From Hyphomonadaceae bacterium (GTDB lineage Bacteria > Pseudomonadota > Alphaproteobacteria > Caulobacterales > Aquidulcibacteraceae): DNA of 64,000 bases. How positions within the stretch are numbered: the stretch's first letter is position 1; every line of letters starts with the position of its first letter. The notes under the pieces were generated by a model. That model searched no databases, was not told the DNA's origin, and worked only from the letters and a program-made list of their open reading frames with translations. The DNA is taken from the NCBI GenBank assembly GCA_016791365.1, contig JAEUMT010000058.1, positions 47,650 to 111,649 on the forward strand, written 5' to 3'. Positions 9,392-18,010 of this stretch are shown piece by piece. The position numbers and the translations under genes are program-made.

Positions 9392-10774
9392 ATGGCCGCG
9401 ACTCTTCTGTCATCGCTTGGCCGCGGCGCCGTCAGCGCCGTCGCGGCAATCAGCGCATTCGCCGTGATGGCGCAGCAAACCGCGTCGGCGCAATCGCTCA
9501 TCCGCGATGCGGAAATCGAAGATACGTTGCGCGTCTATACAAACCCGCTGCTCGAAGCGGCCGGCCTGCGCAGTGAGGACGTGAAGATTCTCGTCGTCAA
9601 CGAAGACAGTGTGAACGCGTTCGTCGCCGGCGGTCAGAACATCTTCGTCAACACCGGTCTCATCATGCGCGCTGAGCGCCCCAACGAGATCATCGGCGTG
9701 CTCGCGCACGAAACCGGCCACATCGCCGGCGGCCACCTCTCGCGCTCGCATCAAGCCATGAGCCAGGCCATGGGCCCGATGCTGATCTCAATCGGCCTTG
9801 GCGTGCTCGCCATGGCCGCGGGCGCGCCGGACGCGGGCGCCGCGCTCATCGCCGGCTCGCAAGGTTTTGCGATGGCGAGCTTTGTGCGCTTCACGCAAAC
9901 GCAGGAGAGCGCCGCCGACCAGGCCGGCGCGAACTTCCTTGAGCGTTCAGGCCAATCCGGACGCGGCCTCATCTCGTTCTTCGACAGCGAAATCCGTCCG
10001 TATGAGTGGCAGACACGCCGCGCGCCGCCATGGATGATGACGCACCCGTTCTCGTCGGACCGCGTTGAATCGCTGCGCCAACGCGTGAACGCGGCATCCA
10101 ATCGCGACGCCGTCGACACGCCCGAAAACATCCGCCGCTTCCAATTCATGCAGGCCAAATTGATCGGCTTCATCCGCTCGGAAGGCCAAGTTCTCGGCCG
10201 CTATCCGCTACGCGACACCTCGCAACCGGCGCGCTATGCGCGCGCGATCGTCTATTATCGCAACGCCAAGCTTCCCCAGGCGCGCGCTGAACTCGACATT
10301 CTGATCGCCGAAGATCCGCAAAATCCGTACTTCCAGGAATTGATGGGTCAGATCTTGTTCGAGAACGGCCGCCCCGCCGAGTCGATCCCCTATCACCGCC
10401 GCTCGCTTGAGCTGGCGCCCCGCCAACCGCTGCTGCAAGTGAACCTCGCGCGCGCGCTCGTCGCCGCCCAGGGACGCGCCGGCAGCGACGAGGCGCTGCG
10501 ACTCCTCTCGGAAGCAGTGGCCAAGGAGCCCGACAACGGCTTTGCCTGGCGCGAAATGGCGGCGACGCGTTACGAGCGCGGCGAAGAATCGCTTGCGGAA
10601 CTCGCATCAGCGGAAGCCAGCTTCACGGTCGGCGACTATTCGAGCGCCTTGAGTTTCGCCGAACGGGCGAGACGCTCGCTGCCGCGCAACACGGTGGACT
10701 ATCGCCGCGCCGACGACATCGTGAACTTCGCCGGCAACGAAGTCCGCGAGCGCGCCGAGCGCCGTCGCAGCTGA
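9392..10774 (+). CDS. Secreted M48 metalloprotease with TPR repeats (BepA/YfgC-like)
   Basis: Periplasmic M48-TPR proteins of the BepA type proteolyse or assist outer-membrane proteins such as LptD. The 460-residue protein has a signal peptide (about 1-34, ending TASAQ) and the zinc motif HETGHIAGGH (His106, Glu107, His110), with a third ligand likely in the ESAADQAG stretch. TPR-like helices fill about 265-440 (for example YYRNAKLPQARAELDIL). AAGGAGCGGGC places a good ribosome site before the ATG. The assembly role is by family analogy. lptD and surA are elsewhere in the window. Confidence 0.88.
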   Translation: MAATLLSSLGRGAVSAVAAISAFAVMAQQTASAQSLIRDAEIEDTLRVYTNPLLEAAGLRSEDVKILVVNEDSVNAFVAGGQNIFVNTGLIMRAERPNEIIGVLAHETGHIAGGHLSRSHQAMSQAMGPMLISIGLGVLAMAAGAPDAGAALIAGSQGFAMASFVRFTQTQESAADQAGANFLERSGQSGRGLISFFDSEIRPYEWQTRRAPPWMMTHPFSSDRVESLRQRVNAASNRDAVDTPENIRRFQFMQAKLIGFIRSEGQVLGRYPLRDTSQPARYARAIVYYRNAKLPQARAELDILIAEDPQNPYFQELMGQILFENGRPAESIPYHRRSLELAPRQPLLQVNLARALVAAQGRAGSDEALRLLSEAVAKEPDNGFAWREMAATRYERGEESLAELASAEASFTVGDYSSALSFAERARRSLPRNTVDYRRADDIVNFAGNEVRERAERRRS

Positions 10775-10829
10775 GCTTGCCCGCCCACGTGAAAGCGGCA
10801 ATGTCAGCGCAGCCAAGCTGGAGCCTGCC

Positions 10830-11555
10830 GTGATCGCGCGTTTTTTCGTTCTTGTGTCCCTTGCCCTGCTTTGCGCGTCGGCGGCGTCGGCGCAGAGCTT
10901 CAACGCGCAGGAACAAGCCGAAATCCGCGCCGTCGTGCGTGAGTACCTGGTGCGCAATCCGGATGTCCTGCGCGAGGCGCTGGATGCGCTGGCCGAACGC
11001 AACAACGCCGAACGCTGGAACGAGATCAAAGCTGATCCGCGCGACTTCGCCATCGGCCCAGCCGACGCCCCCGTCACCATCGTCGAATTCTACGATTATC
11101 GCTGCGCCTACTGCCACGGCGCCATGCAATGGGTGCTCGACCTCGCGCGCACGCGCCGCGACATCCGCATCGTCTTCAAAGAACTGCCGATCCTCAGCGA
11201 AGCGTCCATGGAAGCCGCGCGCGCCGCCCTCGCCGCACGCCCGCAAGGGCGCTATCTTCAATTTCACCAGGGCCTGATGAGCCATCCGCTCGATCGCGAA
11301 ATGGACAGCGCCGCCATCGACGCCATCGCGCGCCGCGTAGGCATCGACGTCGCCCGCATGCGCCGCGACATGGAGGATCCCGCGATCACGCGAACACTCG
11401 AGCAAAACCGCGCTCACGCCATCGACTACAACATCACCGGCACGCCGGGCTTCGTCATCAACGGCGAACTCATTCCCGGCTTCAACCGGCCGGTGCTGGA
11501 AGCGCGCCTGCGCGAAGCCGCGCGCGAGTCGCGCGAACGCCGCGCCTCACGTTAA
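10830..11555 (+). CDS. DsbA-family thiol-disulfide protein
   Basis: The 241-residue protein has a signal peptide ending ASAASAQ, a short helical stretch, then a thioredoxin fold of DsbA/DsbG type. The active site is CAYC (Cys92, Cys95) in EFYDYRCAYCHGAM, and a cis-proline loop is seen in GTPGFVINGELIPG. It probably oxidises or isomerises periplasmic disulfides. The start is GTG, preceded by CTGGAG. The stop overlaps the stop of the convergent downstream gene in a shared TTAA. Confidence 0.9.
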   Translation: MIARFFVLVSLALLCASAASAQSFNAQEQAEIRAVVREYLVRNPDVLREALDALAERNNAERWNEIKADPRDFAIGPADAPVTIVEFYDYRCAYCHGAMQWVLDLARTRRDIRIVFKELPILSEASMEAARAALAARPQGRYLQFHQGLMSHPLDREMDSAAIDAIARRVGIDVARMRRDMEDPAITRTLEQNRAHAIDYNITGTPGFVINGELIPGFNRPVLEARLREAARESRERRASR

Positions 11556-12292
11556 ATTCGTCCGGTCGCCGAAGCGGCCACGAGTGAAGCCTGGCGCCAA
11601 AGTAAAGCCTGCTCACGGCGGCCTCTCTGCAGCGCGCGCATGTACCCCGGCGCCAGCGCAACATAGCCAAAGGCCGGAAACGCGGCCGCGGGCATTTTTG
11701 GCGCGAGCGTCTTTGCTTCCGCATAGGCGCCCCGCGCACGCTGGAGCATCTCTGCTTCCGTAGCGCCGTTCGGCAGAAATCTGCGCCCACGCGCCGCCCA
11801 ATAGGGCGCGGCGCGCAACAGGCCGGCATACGCCCAAGCCAGCGCCGCGCGATCCACAAATTGCTCTTGTTCGGCGCCCAATGCGCCAACATCACACGCT
11901 TCAACCGCCGCCGCGATCAACGTCCGCGCCGTGCCGGCGACATAGTTCTCGAGCGCGGTCCACGTCGCGAACGGCGCAATTTCAAAGTCGGCGCCCCGCG
12001 CTTCGGCGATGCCTGCCAACATGCCCGCAACCGCGCCGCCTCCGCTCGCGCGCAAAGCCTCCAGCGCGGGATGAGCCTGTAGAGCGCCCTCGCTCAACGC
12101 CGAACGCCACCACTCCAAACGGATAGCGCCCAATGGCGCCTCGCGCACGGTTTCCGGCAAGCGCGCGATCTCATAATTCACGGCGTACATCGCGATCAGC
12201 CGTGCTCGCACCGGCGGCGGCGCAAACCGCGTCGCCAGCCATCGATCCTCATCGACGCGGCGCACCAGAGTGTCGAGATCTTCGGTCGGCAA
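11552..12292 (-). CDS. Squalene/phytoene synthase family protein, NDUFAF6-like
   Basis: The fold is recognised from EDRWLATRFAPPPVRARL, YEIARLPETVREAPLGAIRLEWW and the later helices. The 246 residues are shorter than true squalene or phytoene synthases. The two Asp-rich DxxxD prenyl-diphosphate motifs are not visible. That pattern fits the non-catalytic NDUFAF6 group linked to respiratory complex I assembly rather than a terpenoid enzyme (inference). The only start matching the frame is a TTG inside heptamer array B, so the first residues are repeat-derived or the start is misplaced. The stop overlaps that of the convergent DsbA-like gene. Confidence 0.75.
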   Translation of the reverse strand: MPTEDLDTLVRRVDEDRWLATRFAPPPVRARLIAMYAVNYEIARLPETVREAPLGAIRLEWWRSALSEGALQAHPALEALRASGGGAVAGMLAGIAEARGADFEIAPFATWTALENYVAGTARTLIAAAVEACDVGALGAEQEQFVDRAALAWAYAGLLRAAPYWAARGRRFLPNGATEAEMLQRARGAYAEAKTLAPKMPAAAFPAFGYVALAPGYMRALQRGRREQALLWRQASLVAASATGRI

Positions 12293-12357
12293 TCGGAATC
12301 CGGCAATCCGCAGTCGTGGATCAATCCCGACTGCCTACTGCCGATTGCCGACTGCCG
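12287..12357. repeat. Heptamer inverted array B
   Basis: The left arm (12287-12318) has GGCAATC, GGAATCC, GGCAATC, CGCAGTC. The right arm (12328-12357) is the inverse of GGCAGTC, GGCAATC, GGCAGTA, GGCAGTC. The array lies between two minus-strand genes. It touches the stop codon of the PuuD-like gene and covers the start codon of the NDUFAF6-like gene. Confidence 0.85.
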
Positions 12358-12999
12358 TCAAAACAACGTGCTCGCGCCCGTCATCGCCACCAGCATGGGC
12401 GCCGAGAGGAACGTGTTCGTGCGCGAGAACAGCATCGCCGTCTTGCCCGCCGCCGCCTTCGCGGAGGCCTCAAGCGTCGGATACTTGTTGTCGATGTTCA
12501 GCGCCTTTTGCTGGTTCGGCCAGATGATGAACCAGACGTTGAACCACATGATCGTCGCCAGCCACATGCCGATCCCGATCAGGATGACCTTGTTGTCGGT
12601 GAACGGCACGCCGCCATCAAACGGCACGGCGCCGAGCGTGTAGGCCTGCAACAGGTAGCCTTGATTGAAGGCAAGCGAGACGCCAGTCACGAGCGTCGCC
12701 ATCGCGCCCCAACGAAACCAGAAGAGCGCTGCAGGTGCGATGACCTTGGTCACCGCCGGTTTCTGCTCATCGGGAATCTTCGGCATGTTCGGAATTTGGG
12801 TGAAATTGAAATAGTAGAGATGCCCGATCCACATGATCGCCGTGAGCACGTGCAGCCAACGCAGCGCGGCTTCCCAGAACGCCTGGGTATCAAAACCCCA
12901 GCTCCCGACGCCCATCGCAAAAAAGATCAGGAACAACGACGCGATTGCGACCGATGTCCACGCCACGTAACGCAGATTGCCCAGAAACCAAGCCATCAA
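12358..12999 (-). CDS. PuuD-like urate hydroxylase membrane-domain protein
   Basis: The 213-residue protein has about five hydrophobic segments and the family-typical WLHVLTAIMWIGHLYYFNF and NVWFIIWPNQQKAL stretches, with conserved histidines. In Agrobacterium-type PuuD this membrane domain is followed by a cytochrome c domain and oxidises urate. The cytochrome (CxxCH) is missing here, so the protein is the membrane module alone. Its position beside secF is a synteny feature and does not suggest purine breakdown. Family is fairly sure, substrate is not. Two consecutive Met codons make the start ambiguous by one residue. Confidence 0.78.
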   Translation of the reverse strand: MMAWFLGNLRYVAWTSVAIASLFLIFFAMGVGSWGFDTQAFWEAALRWLHVLTAIMWIGHLYYFNFTQIPNMPKIPDEQKPAVTKVIAPAALFWFRWGAMATLVTGVSLAFNQGYLLQAYTLGAVPFDGGVPFTDNKVILIGIGMWLATIMWFNVWFIIWPNQQKALNIDNKYPTLEASAKAAAGKTAMLFSRTNTFLSAPMLVAMTGASTLF

Positions 13000-13017
13000 C
13001 TTCCCCTTCGTCGAGCC

Positions 13018-14052
13018 CTATTCCGGCGCCGGCTCGCCTCTCGCCATCATCCCGGTTGGACGCTTGCCAGGTCGCCCCGGCCGGTCGCCAAACAACGGCA
13101 GCGCTGGCGCCGCGATGTAGATCGATGAATACGTCGCGACCACCGTCCCGAACAACATACAAATCGCAAACGCCCGCATCGTCGGGCCGCCCCAGATATA
13201 GAGCGCGCCCGATGCGATAAGCACGGTGCCGATTGTCATCAGCGTGCGTGACAACGTTTCGTTGATCGAAAGATCGATCACGTCCGGCGGCGGCATCTGT
13301 TTGTACTTGCGGAAGTTCTCGCGCATCCGGTCAAACACGACGACCGTATCGTTCATGGAATAGCCGATGACGGTCAGCAGCGCGGCGATGACCGGCAGCG
13401 TGAACTCGATCCGGAAGAACGAGAAAACGCCGAGCGTCAGAATGGCGTCGTGAAACAGCGAAAGCACCGCGCCGACGCCGAACTGAAAATCAAAACGCAT
13501 CCAGATGTAGGCCATGACCAAAATCATCGCCAGGCCGAGCGATACGAGGCTGTTCACGAACAGCTCGCCGGAGACCTTCGGTCCCACCGCTTCCGTGGCG
13601 CCAAAGGTCACGCCCGGCACCGCCGCCTGGATGGTGCGGCGCGCCGCTTGCAGATTGGCGTCGCCCTCTGCCTGCGCCGGCGGCAGACGCACCATCGCAT
13701 TGTGCGGATCCGAATAGCCTTGCACCTGGATTTCACCGAGATCGAGTTCTTCCAGCGCGTGCCGGAGATTTTCGGCGTCGATCGGCGCAGGCGCGTGAAT
13801 TTCCATCACCGTTCCGCCGGTGAAGTCGATCCCGAGATTGAAGCCGCGCGTCAGCACGGCCCCGGCGCGATCGAGCGGCGAGCCCGTCGCATTCTGGTAA
13901 AGCGTGATCGGGCTTTCGCGGAAGCCGGCCGAGATCATCGAACCGAATGACAGGAGCACGAGCAGAATCGAAGCGAACGATGCGAAGAACGCAAAACGCA
14001 CGAAGCCGAAGTGCGTCTTCTTTGGAATGAGTTTGACGAGGGGCCAGGCCAC
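13018..14052 (-). CDS. secF: Protein translocase subunit SecF
   Basis: SecF works with SecD and YajC to pull exported proteins through SecYEG using the proton gradient. The 344-residue protein has a first membrane helix near 20-42, a periplasmic loop starting GFNLGIDFTGGTVMEI, and five later helices. The cytosolic YSMNDTVVVFDRMREN signature is present. It follows secD by 14 bases and has normal length. Confidence 0.96.
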   Translation of the reverse strand: MAWPLVKLIPKKTHFGFVRFAFFASFASILLVLLSFGSMISAGFRESPITLYQNATGSPLDRAGAVLTRGFNLGIDFTGGTVMEIHAPAPIDAENLRHALEELDLGEIQVQGYSDPHNAMVRLPPAQAEGDANLQAARRTIQAAVPGVTFGATEAVGPKVSGELFVNSLVSLGLAMILVMAYIWMRFDFQFGVGAVLSLFHDAILTLGVFSFFRIEFTLPVIAALLTVIGYSMNDTVVVFDRMRENFRKYKQMPPPDVIDLSINETLSRTLMTIGTVLIASGALYIWGGPTMRAFAICMLFGTVVATYSSIYIAAPALPLFGDRPGRPGKRPTGMMARGEPAPE

Positions 14053-14066
14053 TTAGAGTTTCTCCG

Positions 14067-15650
14067 TCAAATCGGCAGCTTTTGGGGCCGCACGAGGCGG
14101 AACCAAATAGCGATAAAGAATTGTGTGACGAGCGTTGCCGTGATCACCGAGGTCACAACCCCGATCGACAACGTCCAGGCGAAGCCGCGCACCGGCCCGT
14201 GACCGAACCAGAACAGGATGAGCGCCACCCCGATCTGCGTCACGTGGCTGTCGATGATGGTCACCAACGCGCGCGCGAAGCCCGCATCAATGGCCAAGGC
14301 CGGCCCCCGCCCGTTCGCCTGTTCCTCGCGCATCCGTTCGTAGATCAAGACGTTCGCATCGACCGCCATGCCCATCGTCAGCACCAAGCCCGCGATACCC
14401 GGCAAGCTCAACGTCGCGCCAGTGATCGACATAACGCCAATGATCATCGCAATGTTGATGACCAGCGCCAAACACGCGAGCACGCCGAACAAGCCGTACG
14501 CCAGCACCATGAACGCGACGACGCCGATGGCGCCGTAAAGCGTCGCTTGCGAGCCGGCGTTCACCGCGTCCTGACCGAGTTCGGCGGTCACGGTGCGCTG
14601 TTCGATCACGGTGAGCGGCGCCGGCAGCGCGCCGGCGCGCAACATCACAGCCAGTTCGTTGGCGCTCTCAGCCGTGAAATTGCCGCTGATCTGGCCTGAG
14701 CCGCCGCAAATCGGTTCGTTGATGCGCGGCGCGGTCAGCACCTGGTTGTCGAGCAGAATGGCGAAACGCTGGCCGGTGTTGTCGCGGGTGATGCGGCAGA
14801 AGAGCCGCGTGCCCTGCGTATCCAAACGGAACGACAGCACGAACTCGCCGGTTTGCGGATCCGTCGACGGCGTCGCGCTGACAAGGCGCTCACCGGTGAA
14901 ACGCGGCCGGCGCTCGACCACTTCGGCCTGCGCCCCCATTTCCGGATCAGGTTGCACCAACATCGTGCCTGGCGGCAGCGCCCCGCCGGGATCGACTTCG
15001 CGCACCATATGGAAGGTCATTAGCGCGGTGGTGCCGATGCGATCTTTCAACATTTCAGGATCGGAAACGCCAGGCGCCTGCACGACGATACGGTTTTCGC
15101 CCTGACGCACCGGGTTGATTTCGTTGGCGCCGGTCGGGTCGACACGGCGGCGGATGACTTCGATCGATTGCTGCGCCGCCTGACGGCTGAGTTCGCGCAA
15201 CGCGGTATCTGTCATGCGGCCTTCGATCGTACCCTCGGGGCCCTCGGTGAAGCGCGTCACCTCGTTGCCGCTGGTCGTCGAACGAGCGATCGGGCGCAGC
15301 GCCGCCAACGCGCGCTGCATGTCGGCCGGATCGATCAGGCGAATGCGCGCGGCGTCCCCGGTCACGCCGCGGCCGGTATAGCGGATCGCAGGCTCGGCCT
15401 CGCGCAACGCCGCGGCCATCTGATCGGCGATGTTGTCGAGCTGGTTGCGCCGCAGCGTCGCGGTGTCGACTTCGAGCAGAAGGTGCGAACCGCCCTGCAA
15501 GTCGAGACCGAGATTGAGCACCTGATGCGGCAGCCAGGACGGGACCTGCTCACGCACGTTCGCCGGAAGCAAGTTGGGCATCGCGAACACGATGCCCAAC
15601 ACACTGAAAATGATCACAAGGACCACACGCCAACGCGGCAACTTGAGCAT
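14067..15650 (-). CDS. secD: Protein translocase subunit SecD
   Basis: SecD is the larger partner of SecF. The 527-residue protein has an N-terminal membrane helix (about 6-25), the P1 domain beginning LGLDLQGGSHLLLEVD, and a block of membrane helices in the last 180 residues. That block contains GMAVDANVLIYERMREE, the conserved region linked to proton-driven motion. It lies six bases after yajC and 14 before secF in one operon. Confidence 0.96.
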   Translation of the reverse strand: MLKLPRWRVVLVIIFSVLGIVFAMPNLLPANVREQVPSWLPHQVLNLGLDLQGGSHLLLEVDTATLRRNQLDNIADQMAAALREAEPAIRYTGRGVTGDAARIRLIDPADMQRALAALRPIARSTTSGNEVTRFTEGPEGTIEGRMTDTALRELSRQAAQQSIEVIRRRVDPTGANEINPVRQGENRIVVQAPGVSDPEMLKDRIGTTALMTFHMVREVDPGGALPPGTMLVQPDPEMGAQAEVVERRPRFTGERLVSATPSTDPQTGEFVLSFRLDTQGTRLFCRITRDNTGQRFAILLDNQVLTAPRINEPICGGSGQISGNFTAESANELAVMLRAGALPAPLTVIEQRTVTAELGQDAVNAGSQATLYGAIGVVAFMVLAYGLFGVLACLALVINIAMIIGVMSITGATLSLPGIAGLVLTMGMAVDANVLIYERMREEQANGRGPALAIDAGFARALVTIIDSHVTQIGVALILFWFGHGPVRGFAWTLSIGVVTSVITATLVTQFFIAIWFRLVRPQKLPI

Positions 15651-15656
15651 TGGGTA

Positions 15657-16010
15657 TTATTCCGATGTTGCTTTGGAATCGTTGGCCGGCGCCGGGTCGG
15701 TCTTGGAGCGCACTTCGGCGATCGTATGGCGCAGCACGCGAACATCGACGTTCGGCGCCAGTTCGACCCGGACTTCATCGTCCGCGACCGACTTCACCTT
15801 GCCGATCATGCCGCCCGACGTCACGACGATGTCGTTCTTCTTGAGCGCCGCGACCATATCCATGTGCCGCTTGCGTGCCTGCTGCTGCGGACGGATCAGC
15901 AGGAAATAGAACACCACGAAGATCAGAACGAGCGGCGCGATCTGCATCAGAAGGCCGGACGTCGGGTCGGCCCCGGCGGCGGTTTGCGCGTATGCGGAAG
16001 AGATGAACAT
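15657..16010 (-). CDS. yajC: Preprotein translocase subunit YajC
   Basis: This small single-span protein (117 residues) associates with SecDF. The membrane helix is near 22-42 (LMQIAPLVLIFVVFYFLLIR), followed by the diagnostic RPQQQARKRH and a basic-acidic beta domain. It is the first gene of the yajC-secD-secF operon. Confidence 0.95.
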   Translation of the reverse strand: MFISSAYAQTAAGADPTSGLLMQIAPLVLIFVVFYFLLIRPQQQARKRHMDMVAALKKNDIVVTSGGMIGKVKSVADDEVRVELAPNVDVRVLRHTIAEVRSKTDPAPANDSKATSE

Positions 16011-16134
16011 TGATCCTCGGACGTTTGGGGAACGGGTGGGGACGAAGCCCCTTTGAAGAAGGCCGGGACTATATCGGGAGGCGCCGCCTTTTCAATCAGG
16101 CGTAGCGCCCTTCACGCGCCGTTTCGCCGCAGGC

Positions 16135-17199
16135 TTAGCGCTGCGCGGCCATTAACGGCGCCGGATCCAGCACTTCGTTGCCCCGGCGCACTTGAAACAG
16201 GAGCCGCGCCCGCCCGTCCGGACGCACGCCGAGTTCGGAAACCGCCTCGCCCGCGCGGACATGCTGGCCTTCTCGGACCAGCGCTTGGCGATTGTACGCA
16301 TAGGCGGTCACGTAATTGTCGGCATGCCGGATGAGCACCAGCGTACCCAAACCGGCGATATCGGCGCCGGCATAGATCACATCGCCATCGGCCGCCGCCG
16401 CGACCTGGGCGCCTTCGCGTCCGGCGATCTCAACGCCATCAACGCGGGTGCCGCCCGGCTGCGCGCCGAAGCGTGTGACCACCTCGCCTCGGAGCGGCCA
16501 GGCAAAGCGCCCCGAACCGGCCGGCAGCGGCGCCGCGGCTTGCTGCACCGGCGGCGCCGCTGCCGGCGCCTGCGCCAGCTCGCGCGCCATGGCCGGCAAA
16601 TAGATGCGCTCGCCAGAGCGCACATTTGCGTCGGCGTCGATGCGGTTCAGCAAAGCCAGCGAGCGCAGATCGACATTATACCGCCGCGCGATCTCTTCGA
16701 GCGTCTCGCCACGCGCGACCAAGTGAAATCGCGGCGGCGGCAACTCGAGCACGCGCCCATTCTCAAGCGCATAGGGCGGTTCAAGCTGGTTCTGATCGAT
16801 GAGCGCACGCAGCGGGATTTGGTAGCGTGTCGCGATGTCATAGAGAGATTCATCGCCGCTCACCCGATGCGACGTCGGCAAATGCGCCGGATCAAAAGGC
16901 TGCGCATCGCGGGGCTGCATCGCATACGTCGATAGAGGCGTGCCCTCGCCATCAGCCCAGTTTGGTTGCGCTTGCGGCGCCGGCGCGCGCTCCGGCGGCG
17001 GCTCTTGGACCGCCGGCGTCCTCGCCGGCTGCGATGTTTGCCGCGTTCCGCGCTGCTCGATCTCTGCGCGGCGCTCAGTGCGTTGCGGAGGCGGCGCCTC
17101 CGCGCGCACGGCGCCGCCATCGCCATAGGAAATCGGCGCCGGCGCTGAGGACGCGCAAGCCCCGGTCAGGAGCGCAAGCAAAAGTGCGGTGCGCGTCAT
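16135..17199 (-). CDS. LysM/LytM-domain lipoprotein, degenerate M23 (NlpD/EnvC-type)
   Basis: The protein begins MTRTALLLALLTGAC, a lipoprotein signal with LTGAC lipobox; this start is preferred to one 36 bases upstream that overlaps pcm. After a Pro/Arg/Gln-rich linker come two LysM domains (about 110-150 and 155-200) that should bind peptidoglycan, then an M23 fold (about 235-350). The M23 zinc ligands look lost: the first His-x(3)-Asp is replaced by RVDGVEI, and the HxH motif by LLFQVR. Such degenerate LytM factors activate amidases instead of cutting the wall. The amidase at 3975-5126 is a candidate partner (inference). Part of the linker is encoded by a GC-rich repeat at 17007-17033. Confidence 0.85.
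   Translation of the reverse strand: MTRTALLLALLTGACASSAPAPISYGDGGAVRAEAPPPQRTERRAEIEQRGTRQTSQPARTPAVQEPPPERAPAPQAQPNWADGEGTPLSTYAMQPRDAQPFDPAHLPTSHRVSGDESLYDIATRYQIPLRALIDQNQLEPPYALENGRVLELPPPRFHLVARGETLEEIARRYNVDLRSLALLNRIDADANVRSGERIYLPAMARELAQAPAAAPPVQQAAAPLPAGSGRFAWPLRGEVVTRFGAQPGGTRVDGVEIAGREGAQVAAAADGDVIYAGADIAGLGTLVLIRHADNYVTAYAYNRQALVREGQHVRAGEAVSELGVRPDGRARLLFQVRRGNEVLDPAPLMAAQR
17007..17033. repeat. GC palindrome half-element inside the LytM-factor gene
   Basis: GGACCGCCGGCGTCCTCGCCGGC matches one arm of the palindromes found in ksgA, in the RNR-like gene and between yicC and mltG. It is read in frame as the QPARTPAVQE part of the flexible linker. Confidence 0.65.
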
Positions 17200-17231
17200 G
17201 GCCGCAGCTTCATTCAGAATCAGACCGGCGC

Positions 17232-17867
17232 TCAAGCCGCTGGCGGCGCCTCGCCCAGCCCGCGCTCCAGCGGCTGCAGCCGAATTGTTCCCAAATCCTC
17301 GCGCACATCATTGCGCAGGCGGATCAGACGCTGGTTCTGGGCGTCGCCCAATGGCGCGACGATCACCCCGCCCGGCTTCAATTGTTCGAGCAGCGGCCGT
17401 GGAAAATCTTCGAGCGCGGCGTTGATGATGATCCGGTCGTACGGCGCCTCATCGGCCCAGCCGTCAAACCCGTCCGCCGTGTGCGCGTAGGTTTTCATCA
17501 AGCGCGCCGTACCGAAACGGCCGCGCGCCGCGACCACAAGATCGTTCCAGCGGTCCAGCGTCACGACCTTGTTCGCAATCACCGAGATCGCGGCAGCCTG
17601 AAAGCCAGATCCAGCGCCGACCTCCAGCACCACATCACCGGACTCCGGCGCCAACGCCGTGATCATGCGCCCGATGATCGACGGCTTCGTCATCGTCTGC
17701 GCATGCGCCAGCGGCAACCCAACATCATCGAGCGCCAAGCCCTCAAGATGATCGGGCGCATAATGCGTGCGCGGCGTGCGCTCCAACGCCGACAAGGCGC
17801 GCGCGTCCGTCACGCCGGCCTGGCGCATCTCCAGCACGAAGCGCATGAGGCGCGCGGGATCCGTCAT
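17232..17867 (-). CDS. pcm: Protein-L-isoaspartate O-methyltransferase
   Basis: The enzyme methylates isoaspartyl residues with SAM as a step in repairing aged proteins. The start at 17867 (MTDPARLMRFVLEMRQAG) is chosen because the 16 residues before it are encoded by heptamer array C. The SAM motif is VLEVGAGSGFQAAA near 80-93, preceded by the family stretch HAQTMTKPSIIGRMITAL. The 211-residue length is typical. It lies between surE and the LytM factor, a conserved alphaproteobacterial order. Confidence 0.93.
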   Translation of the reverse strand: MTDPARLMRFVLEMRQAGVTDARALSALERTPRTHYAPDHLEGLALDDVGLPLAHAQTMTKPSIIGRMITALAPESGDVVLEVGAGSGFQAAAISVIANKVVTLDRWNDLVVAARGRFGTARLMKTYAHTADGFDGWADEAPYDRIIINAALEDFPRPLLEQLKPGGVIVAPLGDAQNQRLIRLRNDVREDLGTIRLQPLERGLGEAPPAA

Positions 17868-17879
17868 GCACGGTTGCTC

Positions 17880-18010
17880 GGCAGTCGACAATCGGCAGTA
17901 GGCAATAGGAAGCAACGGTACACGTGTCGCTGCCCATTCTCATTCCCGACTGCCGATTGCCGACTGCCGACTGCCGATACCCTATCGCCCATTGCCTACT
18001 GCCCACTGCC
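17880..18010. repeat. Heptamer inverted array C (pcm/surE gap)
   Basis: The left arm (17880-17910) has GGCAGTC, GACAATC, GGCAGTA, GGCAATA. The longer right arm (17948-18010) holds about eight inverted units (CGACTGCC, GATTGCC and variants). The right arm overlaps the end of surE, supplying its stop codon (TAG at 17998-17996) and its last codons. Confidence 0.87.
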
